A DNA stretch of 64,000 bases from Candidatus Enterenecus merdae (lineage in GTDB: Bacteria > Bacillota > Clostridia > Oscillospirales > Oscillospiraceae): NCBI GenBank assembly GCA_018716385.1, contig DVJZ01000029.1:26377-90376 (forward strand). The letters run 5' to 3'. Under the pieces are notes generated by a model that made no database searches, had not been told where the DNA came from, and saw only the letters and a program-made list of their open reading frames with translations. Positions 9,597 to 18,342 of the stretch are shown here, piece by piece (position 1 is the stretch's first letter; each line of letters starts with the position of its first letter). Made by a program: the position numbers and the translations under genes.

Positions 9597-10658
9597 TTAC
9601 AGCAGTTCCAGCAGGGCCTGCTTGCCCATGGGATAGCGGATGGCGTGGCCGGGCCGGTCAGGCAGGATCAGGGTGATTGCCTCCCCCGCTCCCTTCTTGT
9701 CCAGCCCGATGGCGGCGGCATAGTCCCGGCCGGTGCAGGGGATGTCCCGGGGCAGGCCAAAGGCCTGGGTCAGCTCCCCGATCCGGGCGGCCAGGTTGGG
9801 CGGGGTGATGCCCAGCTCCACCCCCAGCTCCGCCTCCCGCACCATGCCGGCAGCCACCGCCTGGCCGTGGGTCCATAGCTGATAGCGCCCGGCCAGCTCA
9901 TAGGCATGGCCCAGGGTGTGCCCGAAGTTGAGCAGCATCCGGGCGCCGGTATCCCGCTCATCCTGCTCTACAACTTTACGTTTTATATCGCAGCAAGTAT
10001 ACAAAACGGATTCAATCTCCTGGGTGATTTGGGGGCGGCTGGCGTGTTGCTCCAGGAAGCGCAGCAGGGCTTCGTCGGCGATGCAGCCGTACTTGATGAC
10101 CTCCGCCATGCCGTCGGCAAAGACGGGGTCGGGCAGGCTGTCCAGCGCGTCCGGGTCTATGAGCACCAGCCGGGGCTGCCAGAAGGCGCCGGCCAGGTTC
10201 TTCCCCCGCTCCAGGTTGACGGCCACCTTCCCCCCCACGGAGGAATCCACCTGGGCCAGCAGGGTGGTGGGGATCTGGACGAAGTCCACCCCCCGCAGGA
10301 TGGTGGCCGCGGCAAAGCCGGCCAGGTCGCCCACCACGCCGCCCCCCAGGGCGACCACCCCGTCGGTGCGGGTCAGGCCGAAGGCCATCATCTCCTCCCA
10401 CAGCTGGGCCAGCTGGGCGGCGCACTTGCTCTGCTCCCCGGCGGGCACCACCCGCAGGGCCACCTGGAAGCCGGCGCCGGCCAGGCTGGCCCTCAGCCGC
10501 TCCTGGAAGAGGAGGCCGGCGACGCTGTCGGTGATCACGAACAATCGGCCCGCCTGAGGCAGAGCCTGCCGGCAAAGCCGGCCGGCCTGGGCCAGCAGGC
10601 CCCGTTGGATCTGGATCTCATAGTTCCGATCCGGCAGGGACACGGTTAAGCGCTTCAT
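9597..10658 (-). CDS. aroB: 3-dehydroquinate synthase
   Basis: GGGVVGDLAGFAAATILRGVDFVQIPTTLLAQVDSSVGGKVAVN; LNFGHTLGHAYE. Confidence 0.95.
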   Translation of the reverse strand: MKRLTVSLPDRNYEIQIQRGLLAQAGRLCRQALPQAGRLFVITDSVAGLLFQERLRASLAGAGFQVALRVVPAGEQSKCAAQLAQLWEEMMAFGLTRTDGVVALGGGVVGDLAGFAAATILRGVDFVQIPTTLLAQVDSSVGGKVAVNLERGKNLAGAFWQPRLVLIDPDALDSLPDPVFADGMAEVIKYGCIADEALLRFLEQHASRPQITQEIESVLYTCCDIKRKVVEQDERDTGARMLLNFGHTLGHAYELAGRYQLWTHGQAVAAGMVREAELGVELGITPPNLAARIGELTQAFGLPRDIPCTGRDYAAAIGLDKKGAGEAITLILPDRPGHAIRYPMGKQALLELL

Positions 10659-10688
10659 AGCGGTCGCCTCTTTCTGCTTGGGATGGGG

Positions 10689-11021
10689 TTACAGCTGATC
10701 CAAGGTCTGGGCCAGGGTGTCCAGGAAGGACTCCTCGCCCATGGTGTTGAGCTTGAAGAACAGGGCCTGGCTGCCGCCGGCGGTCATGGCGATGACCCGG
10801 ACCCGGTCCCCTTCGCCTACGACGGTGACGGACATGGCCACCCGGTTGCCGCCCAGCATACTGTACCGCTCGTACATCCGGACGGCCACCTGGACAGCGC
10901 CCATGGTGAAGTCGCTCCCCTCCTCATAAGAGGCGGAGGCGCTGCCGTCCAGTACGCTGTTGTGAAGGTGTTCCACAATGTGATGGAAATCGCCCGTGAG
11001 GGTGCGCTCCAGCATAGCCAT
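10689..11021 (-). CDS. Small conserved hypothetical protein (possibly DUF6054-type) within the shikimate operon
   Basis: MAMLERTLTGDFHHIVEHLHNSVLDGSASASYEEGSDF..., 110 aa; ATG 11021 preceded by an SD-like sequence. Confidence 0.7.
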   Translation of the reverse strand: MAMLERTLTGDFHHIVEHLHNSVLDGSASASYEEGSDFTMGAVQVAVRMYERYSMLGGNRVAMSVTVVGEGDRVRVIAMTAGGSQALFFKLNTMGEESFLDTLAQTLDQL

Positions 11022-11074
11022 AGGGGATGCTCCTTTCTGTTTCTGGGGGATTGGTTTGGACGGGCGGCCCTGAT

Positions 11075-12094
11075 TTAGGCCAGCGTCTTGCCCATCAGGG
11101 ACACCAGGGGGCGCAGCCGGCCCATCAGATGGCGGAACTTCTCCGGGGTGAGGGACTGCTGGCCGTCGCACTTGGCGTGGGGGGGATCGTTGTGCACCTC
11201 CACCATCAGCCCGTCCGCCCCCACGGCGGCGGCGGCCATGGCCAGCGGCTCCACCAGCCAGTACATCCCCGCCGCGTGGGAGGGATCCACCACGATGGGC
11301 AGATGGCTCATGCGCCGGATGACGGGGATGGCGGACAGGTCCAGGGTGTTGCGGGTGTAAGTCTCGAAGGTACGCACCCCCCGCTCGCACAGCACCACGT
11401 TCTCGTTGCCGGCGGCCATGATGTACTCCGCGGACATGATCCATTCCTCATAGCTGTTGGCCAGCCCCCGCTTGAGCAGGATGGGCTTGGACATCTTGCC
11501 CACCTCCTTGAGCAGGTCGAAGTTTTGCATGTTCCGGGCGCCGATCTGCACCAGGTCCACCGTTTCCTCGAACAGCTCGCAGTACTTGGGGCTCATCAGC
11601 TCGGTGACGATGGGCAACCCTGTGGCCTTTCTGGCCTCCAGCAACAGATCCAGCCCGTCGGTGCCCATGCCCTGGAAGGAGTAGGGGGAGGTGCGGGGCT
11701 TGAAGGCGCCCCCCCGCATCAGGGCCGCGCCGGCGGCCTTCACGTCCTGGGCTACCGAGATGATCTGCTCCCGGCTCTCCACTGAGCAGGGGCCGGCGAT
11801 GACGGTGAAGGCCCCCCCGCCGATGGGTACGCCGCACACGTCCACCACCGTGTCCTCGGGGTGGAACTTCCGGTTGGCCTTCTTATAGGGCTCCTGCACC
11901 CGCATGACCCGCTCCACATGTTCGTCCATGGCCAGCTTATCCATGTCGATGTTGGCGGTGTCTCCCACCAGGCCCAGGATGGAGCAGCCCACGCCGTTGG
12001 TGATGCCCACCTTGACGCCATGATCCTGCTCCAGTTGGCGCACCAGCGCCTGAATGTCCTCCTGCCGGGTACCCGGCCGCATCACGATCACCAT
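11075..12094 (-). CDS. aroF: 3-deoxy-7-phosphoheptulonate synthase (AroF type with N-terminal ferredoxin-like domain)
   Basis: MVIVMRPGTRQEDIQALVRQLE plus GPCSVESREQI, GAFKPRTSPYSFQGMG, DPSHAAGMYW. Confidence 0.94.
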   Translation of the reverse strand: MVIVMRPGTRQEDIQALVRQLEQDHGVKVGITNGVGCSILGLVGDTANIDMDKLAMDEHVERVMRVQEPYKKANRKFHPEDTVVDVCGVPIGGGAFTVIAGPCSVESREQIISVAQDVKAAGAALMRGGAFKPRTSPYSFQGMGTDGLDLLLEARKATGLPIVTELMSPKYCELFEETVDLVQIGARNMQNFDLLKEVGKMSKPILLKRGLANSYEEWIMSAEYIMAAGNENVVLCERGVRTFETYTRNTLDLSAIPVIRRMSHLPIVVDPSHAAGMYWLVEPLAMAAAAVGADGLMVEVHNDPPHAKCDGQQSLTPEKFRHLMGRLRPLVSLMGKTLA

Positions 12095-12133
12095 ATGCGT
12101 TCTCAGTCCTTTCTTTGACCCATGAGATAGAAA

Positions 12134-12168
12134 GAAGCCCATTGACAGCGGACGTGTCAATGAGCTTC
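12134..12168 (-). terminator. Terminator-like hairpin in aroF 5' leader (candidate attenuator)
   Basis: Minus strand GAAGCTCATTGACA-CGTCCGC-TGTCAATGGGCTTC (14-bp stem, one G-U) followed by TTTCTATCT; lies between the leader ORF and aroF. Confidence 0.65.
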
Positions 12169-12212
12169 GGCATCCATAGCCTGTCGCGCGCCCCGGCGAA
12201 GGGGGCGGAAAC

Positions 12213-12311
12213 TCACAGCGTCCGCAGTCTCTCCATGGCAAAATAGCCGAACCCGGTAAATCGAGTCCAGCCAAACAGGGAGGAAAAACGGTGGGCGCGG
12301 CGCAGCTTCAT
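12213..12311 (-). CDS. Aromatic-rich leader peptide (candidate attenuation leader), MKLRRAHRFSSLFGWTRFTGFGYFAMERLRTL
   Basis: Codon-by-codon minus-strand translation; ATG 12311, TGA 12213-12215; GAGAGG SD upstream; 5 Phe + Trp + Tyr within 16 residues; lies between a promoter and a hairpin upstream of aroF. Confidence 0.75.
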   Translation of the reverse strand: MKLRRAHRFSSLFGWTRFTGFGYFAMERLRTL

Positions 12312-12341
12312 ACGCGTACCTCTCAGTCGATGGTTGCCCAT

Positions 12342-12370
12342 AGTATACTCCAAGCTGGAACAGATTGCAA
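12342..12370 (-). promoter_or_regulatory. Sigma70-type promoter for aroF leader/operon
   Basis: TTGCAA (12370-12365), 17 nt, TATACT (12347-12342). Confidence 0.65.
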
Positions 12371-12378
12371 GGGTTTTC

Positions 12379-12407
12379 TTGACAAGGCCGGGCAGGGGGG
12401 GTACCAT
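12379..12407 (+). promoter_or_regulatory. Sigma70-type promoter for cinA
   Basis: TTGACA, 17 nt, TACCAT. Confidence 0.6.
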
Positions 12408-12432
12408 GGAGGAGAAAAGGAGTTGACAGGCC

Positions 12433-13701
12433 GTGAGCCATAGTGTGGAACTGCTGGCGGTGGGCACCGAGCTGCTGTTGGGCAGCGTGGCCAACACCGA
12501 CGCACAGTTGCTCTCCCGGGAGCTGTCCGGGCTGGGGCTGAACGTATACTACCACTCCGTGGTGGGGGACAACCCGGACCGGCTGGCCCAGGCGGTGGAG
12601 CTGGCCAAGTCCCGGGCGGACGTGCTCGTCACCACCGGCGGGCTGGGGCCCACCTGTGATGACCTGACCAAGCGGGTGGTGGCCCAGGCCTTTGGCAGGC
12701 AGCTGGCCTACCACCCCGCGTGTGCCGAGGCCATCCGGGCCTACTTTGCCGCTTCCGGCCGGGAGATGCCGGAGAACAACTTGCAGCAGGCCTGGCTGCC
12801 CGAGGGGTGCCAAGTGCTGGAAAACCACTGGGGCACCGCCCCGGGCTGCGCCTTTCACAGCCAGGGCCGCTGGGTGGTGATGCTCCCCGGCCCGCCGGGG
12901 GAATGCCTGCCCATGTTCCGGGAGCAGGCCGTCCCCTGGCTGGCCCAGCTGAGCGAGGGGGTGATTCGCTCCAGGACCCTGCGGGTGTTCGGATGGGGGG
13001 AATCCCAGGTGGAGAGCCTGCTGCGGCCCCAGATGGACCGGCTGACCAACCCCACCCTGGCCCCCTATGCCAAGCAGGGGGAGGTGGAGCTGCGCATCAC
13101 CGCCAAGGCGGAGGACGGGCAGGCCGCCCAGGCCCTCATCGCCCCGGTGGAGCGGGAGGTGCGCTCAGTGCTGGGGGATCTGGTCTACGGAACGGAGGAA
13201 AACAGCCTGGAGCGGGTGGTGCTGGAGGGGCTGAAGGACCAAGGGCTTACCTTGGGCACCGCGGAGAGCTGCACCGGCGGGCTGCTGGCCAAGCGGATGA
13301 CCGACCTGCCCGGAGCCGCCGCAGCATTCCGGGGGGGCGTGGTGAGCTATGTCAACGAGGTGAAGCGCCAGGTGTTGGGGGTGCCCCAGGCCCTGCTGGA
13401 CGAGCAGGGGGCGGTTTGCGAGGAGGTGGCCCGGGCCATGGCCCAAGGAGCCCGCAGGGTGTTGGGATGCGATTTGGCGGTGGCCACCACCGGCGTGGCT
13501 GGCCCCGACAGCGATGAGTGGGGCAACCCGGTGGGGCTGGTGTATGTGGCCCTGGCCGCGCAGTCGGGGTGCTGGGTGAGAAAGCTCAACCTGGCCGGGG
13601 CCAGGGAGGGCCGGGACCGGGTGCGCACCCTGGCGGCCAGCCACGGGCTGGATATGGTTCGCCGCTGGCTGGCCGGGCTGGAGATCGTCCCCGAGCTGTG
13701 A
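12433..13701 (+). CDS. cinA: CinA-family competence/damage-inducible protein
   Basis: VELLAVGTELLLGSVANTDAQ; C-terminal TAESCTGGLLAKRMTDLPGAA amidohydrolase-like domain. Confidence 0.93.
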   Translation: MSHSVELLAVGTELLLGSVANTDAQLLSRELSGLGLNVYYHSVVGDNPDRLAQAVELAKSRADVLVTTGGLGPTCDDLTKRVVAQAFGRQLAYHPACAEAIRAYFAASGREMPENNLQQAWLPEGCQVLENHWGTAPGCAFHSQGRWVVMLPGPPGECLPMFREQAVPWLAQLSEGVIRSRTLRVFGWGESQVESLLRPQMDRLTNPTLAPYAKQGEVELRITAKAEDGQAAQALIAPVEREVRSVLGDLVYGTEENSLERVVLEGLKDQGLTLGTAESCTGGLLAKRMTDLPGAAAAFRGGVVSYVNEVKRQVLGVPQALLDEQGAVCEEVARAMAQGARRVLGCDLAVATTGVAGPDSDEWGNPVGLVYVALAAQSGCWVRKLNLAGAREGRDRVRTLAASHGLDMVRRWLAGLEIVPEL

Positions 13702-13790
13702 GGTGCGGCGGCTTGACAGGGCTTTCCAGGCGGGGTAGAATATGGGGACGCGATGGGCATTGGCCCTGACGAGGGATGGAGGGGAGACGT

Positions 13791-14963
13791 GTGAGGGAGA
13801 TCATACTGCTCAAACAGGGGGAGATGGTGCTCAAGGGGCTCAACCGCCGGGGCTTTGAGGACAAGCTGATGGGCAATGCCCGGAGGCGGCTGAAGAAGCA
13901 CGGTTCCTTCCAGGTGTATACCCGGCAGTCCACCACCTATGTAGAGCCCCAGGACGAGGGCTGCGACCTGGAGGGGGCCTGGCAGGCCATGGGGAAGCTG
14001 TTCGGGGTGGCGGGGCTGTGCCGGGCTCAGTCCTGCGCCAAGGACAAGCAGGCCATTGTGGCCTGCGCCAAGGAGTATCTGGGAGACCAGCTGCGCCAGG
14101 CCAAATCCTTCAAAGTGGAGTCCAAGCGGGCGGACAAGACCTTTCCCATGACCTCCATCCAGCTGTCCCAGTATGTGGGCGGGGCGCTGCATGATGCCTT
14201 CCCACACCTGGCGGTGGACGTGCACAACCCCCAACTCACCGTCCATGTGGAGGTGCGCGACTATGAGGCCTTCGTCCACGCCGACGCGCAGGCGGGGGCG
14301 GGCGGCCTGCCTGTGGGCATGGGGGGGCGGGCGCTGTCCCTGCTGTCCGGGGGCATCGACTCGCCGGTGGCCTCCTGGATGGTGGCCAAGCGGGGGGTCA
14401 TCGTGGACATGATCCACTACTATTCCTATCCTTACACCTCCCCCGAGGCCAAGGAGAAGGTGCTGGAATTGGCCCGGCTGCTGGTGCCTTATCTGGGCAA
14501 GACCTGCGTCCATGTGGTGCCCTTCACCGCCGTTCAGGAGACGCTGCGCCGGGCCTGTCCGGAGGAGCTGTTTACCCTGCTCATGCGCCGCTTCATGATG
14601 CGCATTGCCTGCCAGGTGGCCCAGCACAACGGCATCCAGGCGCTGGTTACCGGGGAGTCGGTGGGGCAGGTGGCCAGCCAGACCCTGGAGGCGCTGGCCT
14701 GCACCGACGCGGTGTGTACCCTGCCGGTGCTGCGCCCGGTGGTGGGCATGGACAAGGAGGAGATCGTGGCCGTGGCCCGGCGGATCGGCACCTTTGAGAC
14801 GTCTATCCTGCCCTATGAGGACTGCTGCACCGTTTTCACCCCCCGGCATCCCCGCACCCGTCCCCGGGTGGAGCAGCTGGAGCAGGCGGAGGCCGTTCTG
14901 GATGTGCAGGCCATGGTGGACGAGGCGGTGGCCGGCATCCAGCGGGTGGTGTTGGAGCTGTAA
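13791..14963 (+). CDS. thiI: tRNA 4-thiouridine sulfurtransferase
   Basis: THUMP domain followed by ALSLLSGGIDSPVASWMVAKRG PP-loop; GTG 13791 follows an SD; ORF track start is 13776. Confidence 0.92.
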   Translation: MREIILLKQGEMVLKGLNRRGFEDKLMGNARRRLKKHGSFQVYTRQSTTYVEPQDEGCDLEGAWQAMGKLFGVAGLCRAQSCAKDKQAIVACAKEYLGDQLRQAKSFKVESKRADKTFPMTSIQLSQYVGGALHDAFPHLAVDVHNPQLTVHVEVRDYEAFVHADAQAGAGGLPVGMGGRALSLLSGGIDSPVASWMVAKRGVIVDMIHYYSYPYTSPEAKEKVLELARLLVPYLGKTCVHVVPFTAVQETLRRACPEELFTLLMRRFMMRIACQVAQHNGIQALVTGESVGQVASQTLEALACTDAVCTLPVLRPVVGMDKEEIVAVARRIGTFETSILPYEDCCTVFTPRHPRTRPRVEQLEQAEAVLDVQAMVDEAVAGIQRVVLEL

Positions 14964-14991
14964 GCCCGCCCGATCCGAGAGAGACGACAAA

Positions 14992-15035
14992 ACAAGGCCC
15001 AGGCCCCCGGCGTATGCCGGGGGCCTGGGCCTTGT
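14992..15035. terminator. Bidirectional terminator after thiI
   Basis: acaaggcccaggcccccggc-gtat-gccgggggcctgggccttgt, perfect 20-bp stem. Confidence 0.85.
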
Positions 15036-15048
15036 GGCGGGCAGGGGC

Positions 15049-15375
15049 CTACAGCAGTTCGGATACGACGGCCTGGACATAGTCCAGATCTTCAAAGCTG
15101 GTGGAGGCGCTGATGGAAAACAGCAATACCCCGTCCTGACTCTGGCAAAAGACGTTTGCCCTGGCCAGGGCCTGGGCAGCCTGCTGGGCGTCCACCCCAG
15201 CGATCTGGGCGGATACCAGTCCGTCCCGGAGGATCTCCACCGGGGCGATCCCCTCCTGGCTGTACTCCCGCAGCCGGGCGGCCAGGTGGCCGGTGAGGCG
15301 GCGCAGCAGGCTGGGATCGGCCGGAGGGCCGGCCCAGTCCGGATGATCGGGGGTTAGTACAACGGTGCGCTTCAT
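15049..15375 (-). CDS. Conserved hypothetical protein, 108 aa
   Basis: MKRTVVLTPDHPDWAGPPADPSLLRRLTGHLAARLREYSQEG...; SD GGAGGGA before ATG 15375. Confidence 0.6.
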   Translation of the reverse strand: MKRTVVLTPDHPDWAGPPADPSLLRRLTGHLAARLREYSQEGIAPVEILRDGLVSAQIAGVDAQQAAQALARANVFCQSQDGVLLFSISASTSFEDLDYVQAVVSELL

Positions 15376-15418
15376 GAAGATCCCTCCCAAGTGTGGGGTG
15401 TGGATGGGGAGATGGGGG

Positions 15419-16549
15419 TTACAGGTCAGTGGCCAGGGTGGGGAGCAGCCGGTAGCCCTCGCCAGTCAGCGCTTGCAGGGCGGCGGAGAGGGCGGCATGG
15501 CCCTGGCTGTCGCATACCGCCTCCACGTAGTTGGCCCGGCTGCCGCTGAGCCGGCCAAGCAGTTGGTAAGCGGTGGCGGGCGAATCCCACCGGACGGTGG
15601 CCGACCAGACCGCCCAGCCCTCCTGCTCCAGCTGGGCGCGCTGGGCCTGATCCAGCCCGTCTGCCCGGACCAAGTAGGCCGGGCAGCGGGCGATATCGGC
15701 CAGCAGCTGGCTGCCCTGCTGGGCCTGCTGGAGGCATTGTGCCACAGTGTTCCCGGTCAGATCCAGGCCCACGCTGTGCCCCGCTCCCACCAGCTGCCGC
15801 ACCAGGCTGTCCTGCTGGGCAAGCTGCTCTGGGGTGAAGAGGAACAGGGCCGGTGTGCCCAGCTCGGACATCTGCTCCGCTATGGCCTGCGCCGTGTCTC
15901 CCCAGAGGAAGGCCAAGTAGACCGTGGAGCCTGAGTCGGGCGGCTCTGAGGGTTCCGGCTGGGGCTGGGAGGGGCTGGCAGAAGAGGGCTGGTTCTGCTG
16001 GCTGATGGCCTGCTGATAGCTGGCCAGGTTATCCCGCAGCAATCCGTCGGCGGCGTCCAGGAAATCCGCATCGCTGAGCACCACCGAGCTGTTGGTGAGG
16101 CGCACCAGCGTACCGTAGGGGGTCCAGTTGGTGGTGTAGCGGGTCAAGCCAAAGTAGCTGCACACCCAGGCCAAGGGCAGGAAGACCATGGCGTTGCGCA
16201 TCACCGCCCGGGCGTTCACCGGGTTACCCTGGGCGTCGTAGGCGGTGTTGCTTTGCAGATCAAAGACGACGCTCCTGAAGCCATCGGAGACCAGGGTGGT
16301 CTGGCGGGAGGTGTTGTACTGGGCGCTGACGCCCAGATTGATTCCCGTATGCTGGATGGACAGCATGATATAGGGGACGTAGAGGGCCCCATTCACCGAC
16401 ATGGGCATATTCTCCGGCGTCATCTCCACAAACCGCTCGTTTACGGCCATGAAGTACACATTGGAGGCTGCTCTGGAGCCGGCCACGGCGATGGCCAGCA
16501 GCAGCGCCATGCCCAGCAGCGCTGTGCCGACCCGGCGCAGGATGCCCAT
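15419..16549 (-). CDS. Secreted protein with stalk/copper-amine-oxidase-N-like domain and polysaccharide-deacetylase-like C-terminal half
   Basis: N-terminal TM/signal (LLGMALLLAIAVAGSRAASN), VNGALYVPYIML...VFLPLAWVCSYFGL stalk-like pattern; C-terminal MSELGTPALFLFTPEQLAQQDSLVRQLVGAGHSVGLDLTGN resembles NodB-fold repeats. Confidence 0.6.
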   Translation of the reverse strand: MGILRRVGTALLGMALLLAIAVAGSRAASNVYFMAVNERFVEMTPENMPMSVNGALYVPYIMLSIQHTGINLGVSAQYNTSRQTTLVSDGFRSVVFDLQSNTAYDAQGNPVNARAVMRNAMVFLPLAWVCSYFGLTRYTTNWTPYGTLVRLTNSSVVLSDADFLDAADGLLRDNLASYQQAISQQNQPSSASPSQPQPEPSEPPDSGSTVYLAFLWGDTAQAIAEQMSELGTPALFLFTPEQLAQQDSLVRQLVGAGHSVGLDLTGNTVAQCLQQAQQGSQLLADIARCPAYLVRADGLDQAQRAQLEQEGWAVWSATVRWDSPATAYQLLGRLSGSRANYVEAVCDSQGHAALSAALQALTGEGYRLLPTLATDL

Positions 16550-16642
16550 CCCGGTCCCTCCCTTTCCAGCAGATGTTTAGATAAGGGAATCATAGCACAT
16601 ACCGGGGCCTGGGCGCAAGGGGCAGCCGCACAGGAACAGACA

Positions 16643-16663
16643 AATGCCCCGGCAAAGCCGGGG
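16643..16663 (-). terminator. Hairpin downstream of Spo0A_C-like gene
   Basis: tgccccgg-caaag-ccggggca; minus strand reads into ATTTG. Confidence 0.55.
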
Positions 16664-16673
16664 CAAAAGGAGC

Positions 16674-16997
16674 CTATGGCCTGCCGTCACAGTAGGCGGC
16701 CAATCCAGCCATAAACTGCTGGATCGAGGGCAGCGCGGAGGTGGCGCACATGGCGCGCACCTCCGGGGCGCTGTGCCGGTAGCATACCTGCACGGCAGTG
16801 CGGATGGCCTGATCCACATTGCCGATGTCAATCCGGCACAGGCGGGCCACCTCCGGATAGATCAGTTTGCTGGGCATCTCCAGCGCGGTCGGATCCGCGT
16901 GGACCAAGAGCGCTGCGTACACCAGGCAGCGATAGCCCTGGTAGCAGCCAGTCAGCCCAAAACTGCGCAGCTTACTTTCAACTTCCGAATGGATCAT
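16674..16997 (-). CDS. Stand-alone Spo0A C-terminal-domain-like protein (no receiver domain)
   Basis: GLTGCYQGYRCLVYAALLVHADPTALEMPSKLIYPEVARLCRIDIGNVDQAIRTAVQVCYRHS resembles the Spo0A effector domain (GY..L..A...........LYP.IA.......VERAIRHAIE). Confidence 0.7.
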   Translation of the reverse strand: MIHSEVESKLRSFGLTGCYQGYRCLVYAALLVHADPTALEMPSKLIYPEVARLCRIDIGNVDQAIRTAVQVCYRHSAPEVRAMCATSALPSIQQFMAGLAAYCDGRP

Positions 16998-17054
16998 GGC
17001 CGTTCCCTCTTTCCGCTTCCCGCAAGATCTGGTCAGCGCCCCGCACCGGCTCAG

Positions 17055-18143
17055 TCAGTCCAGGGCCAGGTCGCCGGGGCGGATCCAGCCCAGGCGGCGG
17101 AATAGCAGCCCAAAGGCCCAGCTGAGCACCCCGGGGAGCAGGAAGCACAGCAGGGCCATGGCAACCCAGTCCATGGCGGTGATAGCCTGCTTCACCCCTG
17201 CGGCCACATCGGCCACCCAGCCGGCGTATACCCCGATGGGGCCCACCAGGCCGCAGGTGCCCATCCCAGCGGCCACGCCGCCAGCGGGATCATTCATCTG
17301 GAAGTGGAACACGCAGGTGGCCAAGGGGCCGGTGATGGCCGAGGTGAGGATGGCAGGCAGCCAGATGCGGGGGTTCTTGACGATGTTGCCCATCTGGAGC
17401 ATAGAGGTGCCCAGTCCTTGGCTGACCAGGCCGCCCCAGCGGTTCTCCCGGAAGGACAGTACCGCAAAGCCCACCATGTTGGCGCAGCACCCGGCCACCG
17501 CCGCGCCGCCGGCCAGCCCCGTCAGCCCGAAGGCGGCACAGATGGCGGCCGAGGAGATGGGCAGGGTCAGGGCCACGCCGATGACCACAGAGACCACCAC
17601 CCCCATGAGGAAGGGCTGCAGATCGGTGGCCAGCATGACAAAGCCGCCCACCGCCGTGGCGGCGGTGCCGATGGCGGGGGCCAGCAGGGCGGATAGGCCC
17701 ACCCCCACCAGGATGGTGACCAGGGGGGTGACCAGGATGTCCACCTTGGTCAGCTTGCTCACGGCCTTACCTGCCTCTGCGGCCAGGATGGCGATGAACA
17801 GCACCGCCAGCGGGCCGCCTGCCCCCGCCCCGCCGTCCAGGGTGGTGGAGCCCAGGGCATTGGCGGCATAGCCCGCCGTGGCCAGGGAGAACAGGGCCAG
17901 CGGCGGGGCCTTCAGCGCCCAGCCGATGGCGATGGCCATGGCCGGGCCGCTCATAGCTGAGGCGTACTCCCCCACCCGCACCAGGAAGTCCAGGCCGAGC
18001 TGGGTGCCCAGCGTGTCCAGAATGGTGCCGATGAGCAGGGAACAAAACAAGCCCTGGGCCATGGCGCCCAGGGCGTCGATCCCATATCTGCGCAGGGAGA
18101 TCTCAATCCCCTGCCGCTTGAGGAACTGAGAGGTTTTTCCCAC
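17055..18143 (-). CDS. PTS_EIIC_2-like membrane protein
   Basis: About 10 hydrophobic segments; KRQGIEISLRRYGIDALGAMAQGLFCSLLIGTILDTLG; GTG 18143 with AGGAGG SD fits better than the track start 18194, which lies next to the predicted TSS. Confidence 0.7.
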   Translation of the reverse strand: MGKTSQFLKRQGIEISLRRYGIDALGAMAQGLFCSLLIGTILDTLGTQLGLDFLVRVGEYASAMSGPAMAIAIGWALKAPPLALFSLATAGYAANALGSTTLDGGAGAGGPLAVLFIAILAAEAGKAVSKLTKVDILVTPLVTILVGVGLSALLAPAIGTAATAVGGFVMLATDLQPFLMGVVVSVVIGVALTLPISSAAICAAFGLTGLAGGAAVAGCCANMVGFAVLSFRENRWGGLVSQGLGTSMLQMGNIVKNPRIWLPAILTSAITGPLATCVFHFQMNDPAGGVAAGMGTCGLVGPIGVYAGWVADVAAGVKQAITAMDWVAMALLCFLLPGVLSWAFGLLFRRLGWIRPGDLALD

Positions 18144-18209
18144 AGCCCGCGCCTCCTGCCCTGTGAAAATCCTCAGGCGGCCGTCAGCCGCCAAACGTCT
18201 TTGCAGATT

Positions 18210-18238
18210 ATGATAGCGGCCAGGGGGAGGGTTGTCAA
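18210..18238 (-). promoter_or_regulatory. Sigma70-type promoter for PTS_EIIC-like gene
   Basis: Minus strand TTGACA, 17 nt, TATCAT. Confidence 0.65.
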
Positions 18239-18342
18239 CTATTTTTTTGCCAACTTCGCCAATCAGGGCAGGAAGAAACCCGGCCTATGCAATCCAAATG
18301 GTTATATTTCTTAAAGAAATAACAAAATGGAGCCTATCTGCC

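Noticed and set aside
13347-15095. 582-aa minus-strand ORF spanning cinA/thiI
   Set aside because: Crosses two well-supported plus-strand genes and a terminator; artefact of high GC.
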